Positions 60,990-64,000 of a stretch of 64,000 nucleotides of DNA are shown here, one piece after another; the first letter of the stretch is position 1, and each line of letters begins with the position of its first letter. The notes beneath the pieces were generated by a model that ran no database searches, was not told where the DNA came from, and worked only from the letters and a program-made list of their open reading frames with translations. This stretch comes from JAEZBP01 sp963832725 (GTDB lineage: Bacteria > Myxococcota_A > Polyangia > Polyangiales > Sandaracinaceae), in NCBI GenBank assembly GCA_963832725.1, contig CAWHVG010000002.1:248001-312000 (forward strand), written 5' to 3'. Both the position numbers and the translations under genes were made by a program.

Positions 60990-61183
60990 CGCGCACGAGT
61001 CGCTTTCGTGCTCGTTCGCGATCGAGCTGCCACACCGTTCATTGCGGTGTCGCCGCGAGTCGCGTCCTCGTGCGCGGCGCCCAGGGCGGGAGCCACGCAC
61101 CCCACGGTCTTCACGACGGTTCCAGTTGCGATCGAGTTCCGGATTCGTCGCACCGCCCTCCGTGAGGACGGCGGTCAGCGACG
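60990..61183. repeat. Two neighbouring palindromes in the region after 60935
   Basis: CGCGCACGAG at 60990-60999 and CTCGTGCGCG at 61067-61076 are exact inverted copies around an imperfect hairpin with centre CACACCG-TTCATTG-CGGTGTCG. The second is CGTCGCACCGCCCTCC-GTGA-GGACGGCGGTCAGCGACG in two arms at 61146-61161 and 61166-61183. The region 60936-61307 holds no gene. Confidence 0.6.
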
Positions 61184-61307
61184 CGTGCGAGCTGGGGCCG
61201 CGGACGCGGGGGCGCGTGAGCAGATGCGGCCGTCACCGTCCAGCACTCGCGACGAGGAAAGGGCGGACAGAGGGATCGTTCTGCTCGAAAGATGAGGCGC
61301 CAGATTC

Positions 61308-61639
61308 TTGGAGGACGCTCTGGACGAGGTCGTCGACGAGAGCCGGAAGAAGCACGACTCGGCCTCCGACCAGGTATTGGTGACGGCGCTTCGGACCCGA
61401 GCTGTCGAGGTCACGCCTGTCCTCCGGACGCGTCGCGTGGACAGGTTGTCGGCTCGAAGCGCGCGCGAACGACAGCATGGCGCACCGCCTCCCCCGGCGC
61501 GGTCGGTCGGCCTCGACGTTGGCCAGGCACGTCCTTCGCTGAACCGCCGCGGCGGAGGAGGGACGACGTCGTCGTCATCTCCGCGGGGCGCGACCGCCAG
61601 CTCGGAACGAGCGACGACATCCCCGAGCACCGATCCTGA
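61308..61639 (+). pseudogene. Possible remnant of a pseudopilin-like gene
   Basis: The segment is open in two alternate frames, but its last 25 codons read DDVVVISAGRDRQLGTSDDI, which resembles the end of GspG-type pseudopilins (W-G-x-P-Y ... D-x-V-S-x-G-x-D-G-x-x-G-T-x-D-D). The beginning DEVVDESRKKHDSASDQV is helix-like. At least one frameshift would be needed, and the amount of matching sequence is small. I offer this only as a weak assignment. Confidence 0.3.
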
Positions 61640-61785
61640 GCGTGCTCTCCGAGAGCGGAGCATTCGTCCTCGCGTCGTGATCGCGGGCCGGTGTCGCCCG
61701 TGACCGGAGGCGTCGAGCAGAAGGATCACGGTTCCGCGCGATGAGGTGCTGGTGCCCAGAGGCGGAGCGCGGCAGCCTCTCTCGC

Positions 61786-61851
61786 ATGCACCCCGACCCC
61801 GAGCTCAACCGCCGCCGCTGGGACGAGCTGGTCTCGATCCACACGGCCTCG
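61786..61851 (+). pseudogene. N-terminal fragment of a methyltransferase gene
   Basis: From an ATG at 61786 the frame reads MHPDPELNRRRWDELVSIHT, which resembles the opening of class I SAM-dependent methyltransferases (E-L-N-R-R-R-W-D-E-L-V-x-I-H). The motif stops after about 22 codons and unrelated sequence follows. No SAM-binding motif is present. Confidence 0.4.
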
Positions 61852-62027
61852 GGGCCGCGCACGACACCGCGGCGCGGTCCGAGCTCGACCGCGCGCGCGC
61901 TTCGCTCGGCCGGCACACGCAACTCGGTGGGGCCGGGCTCGGCGCCGCCATCGCCCGCGAACGGGCGGCGCTCGCTCGTCGATGAGGCTTCGCGTCGTCA
62001 CGCAGCCGGGATCCTCGGCCGAAGTCT

Positions 62028-64000
62028 TCAGTTCACGGTAGGGCAGGCGGCGGTGAAGGGATCGATGCCGTCGTTGTCGGTGCGGCACTCGTTCAGGCCG
62101 GTCAGCGGGTCGTGGTCGGGGTCGTTGATCGTCGCCGTGACCGAGTAGGTCGTGCCCGAGGTGACCGGCTCGAAGCGCAGCTCCACGACCTCGCTCGCGC
62201 CGGGGAGGAGCGGGCGCATCGTCGTCACGCGGCCGGCGAAGGTGCCGTCGACGTAGAAGCTGACCGGCACGCCGGCGGGAGCGCCGGCGCGACCCTCGTT
62301 GACCACGCGCACCCGGAGCAGGAGCGCGGCGCCGCACGCGCTGGTGGCGAACGAAGGATCGCGCAGCACCAGATCCGGCGCGTCGAAGAGTCCGTCCGGC
62401 TGCACGTTCTGGCGGAAGTTGTTCAGCCGCGGATCGGCGAAGTTCTGCGCCTCGCGGGTGGGCAGCGTGCCGTCCTCGTTGATGTTGGTCACGTGGTAGC
62501 TGTGCTCGTTCCAGATGCGGCGCGTGCGGACCCACTGGTTGTCGGGGTGGCCGAAGGCGTAGACGCCCGTCGAGGACTCCGAGCCGTCCGAGCAGGTGTG
62601 GTAGGCGTAGTTGTTCTCGACGAGCACGATCTCGGCGTGGTCGTCGTTGTCGACGTCGACGACGATCGGGTACTCGGTCAGCGTGCCGCTGGTGTTGCAG
62701 CGCTCGAGGTAGACGTCGCCGGTCGGTCCGCGGAAGGAGCGGAAGACCAGCTCGTCGTTGTAGAGCACCTCCGCCACGCCGTCGCCTTCGAAGTCGAAGA
62801 CGCTGGAGCCGGTGGCGCGGCTCGAGGTGTCTTGGGTCTGGAAGTACCACTTGCGCGTCGCGTCGTGCTCGAAGATGACGTACGCGTAGCCGCCGGCGAG
62901 CGCGATCTCGGGCTCCGGGTCGTCGTCGAAGTTGGCGATGGTGGGCGGGCCGCCGCCGGTGAGCGCGTCGCGGGTGGGCCGCGCTGCCATGACGGAGGCC
63001 ACGCGGGCGGCGACGGAGGAGTCGTCGGTCGGCGTGATCTCCACCGGTCCGGCCAGGACCGTCCCCGTCGCTCCGTCGAACACGGCCGCTTGGTGCGACT
63101 GCACGCTGGTGGCGACGATGTCGGGATCGCCGTCCAGATCCATGTCCGCCACGGCCACGTAGCCGCTCTCGCCGCTCCACATCGGGCTCTGCCAGACCAC
63201 CGATCCGTCCGCGTTCGCCACGCCGTTGATCGAGATGAGCTCGAGGTCGGGATCGTCGTCGACGTCGTAGAGCGCGGGGATGCCCGAGGTGCCCGTCAGC
63301 GACGCGATGACCTCGCCGCTGCCGTCGGACTCGACGATGTGGTTGCCGATGGCGATCTCGGCCACGCCGTCGCCGTCCATGTCCGCCACGGCGGGGCGGC
63401 CGCAGCCGACGACCGTGTCGGTGTCGAAGCGGTACAGGATGTCGCCCGTCGCCGAGAGGATGGTCAGCCGCGCGCTGCCGTAGGTCGTGCCGGGCGCGAA
63501 GGTGCAGCCGATGATCTCGGGACCGGGTGAGTCGGCGCGGATGTCGGCGATCGCGACCTCCAGCGCCGGGTTGGTCCGATAGGCCGGCGTGCTGGTCGGC
63601 CAGAGGCGCGAGCCGTCGTTGCCGTTGATGGCCCGCAGCACACCGTCGGCGCTGTAAATGGACGCGCCTCCGGTGTCGGGGCTGCCGACGCGGAAGGTGT
63701 TGAAGACGACGTCCGGGATGTCGTTCTCGTCGATCACTCCGTCGCCGTTGTCGTCGTTGAGGTTGGCGACCATCGGCGCCGACATGACCTGGTCGTGGTT
63801 GGGCATGACCGTCGCGTCGCCGCTCCAGTGCCACTCCTCGTTCAGCTCGAAGGAGCCGGTCATCGGCCGGTACTCGCACGCGGGCTGACCGGTGGCGCGG
63901 GGCAGGCAGCGGCCGATGCTCGCCTCGCAGTACTCGCCGGAGCCGCAGTCGAAGGGGCCGGCGCAGGGCGCGCCGGGGTCGACGCACGCGCCGAGGAGGC
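62028..64000 (-). CDS. Secreted FG-GAP/VCBS repeat protein, N-terminus outside the window
   Basis: The minus-strand frame is open from the stop at 62028 to the window edge, so the start lies beyond 64000. At least 656 codons are visible. Near the edge there are several Cys (DPGAPCAGPFDCGSGEYCEA). Then come repeated calcium-loop-like motifs: LNDDNGDGVIDENDIPDVVF, VADMDGDGVAEIAIGNHI, VADMDLDGDPDIVATSV, FDFEGDGVAEVLYND and VDVDNDDHAEIVLVENN. These are FG-GAP/VCBS blades of a beta-propeller. The last 110 residues are a beta domain (FSFATSACGAALLLRVRVVN type, VPVSFYVDGTFAG, LPGASEVVELRFE), perhaps CARDB-like. Propeller proteins of this kind are exported and common in myxobacteria. Confidence 0.85.
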   Translation of the reverse strand, partial: LLGACVDPGAPCAGPFDCGSGEYCEASIGRCLPRATGQPACEYRPMTGSFELNEEWHWSGDATVMPNHDQVMSAPMVANLNDDNGDGVIDENDIPDVVFNTFRVGSPDTGGASIYSADGVLRAINGNDGSRLWPTSTPAYRTNPALEVAIADIRADSPGPEIIGCTFAPGTTYGSARLTILSATGDILYRFDTDTVVGCGRPAVADMDGDGVAEIAIGNHIVESDGSGEVIASLTGTSGIPALYDVDDDPDLELISINGVANADGSVVWQSPMWSGESGYVAVADMDLDGDPDIVATSVQSHQAAVFDGATGTVLAGPVEITPTDDSSVAARVASVMAARPTRDALTGGGPPTIANFDDDPEPEIALAGGYAYVIFEHDATRKWYFQTQDTSSRATGSSVFDFEGDGVAEVLYNDELVFRSFRGPTGDVYLERCNTSGTLTEYPIVVDVDNDDHAEIVLVENNYAYHTCSDGSESSTGVYAFGHPDNQWVRTRRIWNEHSYHVTNINEDGTLPTREAQNFADPRLNNFRQNVQPDGLFDAPDLVLRDPSFATSACGAALLLRVRVVNEGRAGAPAGVPVSFYVDGTFAGRVTTMRPLLPGASEVVELRFEPVTSGTTYSVTATINDPDHDPLTGLNECRTDNDGIDPFTAACPTVN

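Overview
The window is high-GC DNA of about 70 percent, densely coding. It carries a lipoprotein-rich gene set with PEGA-domain proteins, a C-terminal MYXO-CTERM-type sorting tail (17676-19053), an acyl-CoA-binding protein and an alkyl-DHAP synthase homologue. Together these point to a myxobacterium (Myxococcota, probably Polyangiales, possibly near Sandaracinus). That placement is inference from gene content. No rRNA or tRNA gene was found.

Layout. 1-17060 is mostly ordinary chromosome: a receiver-like protein, endonuclease III, an acyltransferase, a GMC oxidoreductase with a small partner subunit, a RIO1-type kinase with an arginine/glycine-rich repeat tail, a dihydrolipoamide-dehydrogenase-like flavoprotein, a large CehA/McbA-like secreted protein, a TlpA-type thioredoxin, an AraC regulator and a VOC protein. 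17100-17615 is a 43-bp minisatellite. 19100-38185 is an accessory region: four broken IS91-family (rolling-circle, zinc-finger) transposase copies, one inverted IS91 end, a 1.3-kb block (HATPase plus four-helix membrane protein) present twice, a MITE-like element, an IS3 fragment, a lower-GC AlbA_2/Schlafen-type gene and several frameshifted lipoprotein genes. 38187-60935 returns to ordinary genes: ether-lipid synthase, ribA, a tightly overlapping folE/LON/Rieske operon, a MerR regulator, a PEGA-domain envelope operon, a LysR/HCCA-isomerase pair, a luciferase-like oxidoreductase, a tandem TetR fusion, a GIDE-domain protein, ACBP and a plasma-membrane-type H+-ATPase. 60936-62027 is palindromic and degenerate. 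The right edge holds a large FG-GAP/VCBS surface protein that runs out of the window.

The most distinctive feature not explained by genes is a set of long imperfect palindromes of roughly 90-160 bp in intergenic DNA (about 985, 13868, 14600, 15513, 43737, 50480, 56561, 60990). Several share a core sequence, so they look like families of dispersed hairpin elements. At 50.5 kb one seems to have fused the front of a thioesterase gene to the end of a membrane-protein gene. The IS91 copies form a second layer: their tails carry tandem repeats in different copy number, one tail is reiterated about seven times, and a hydrolase gene fragment lies between two oppositely oriented IS91 pieces.

Many genes in the accessory region, and a few outside it, are split by single apparent frameshifts. 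Real decay and assembly indels cannot be told apart from the sequence alone, so these are marked as pseudogenes with that caveat.
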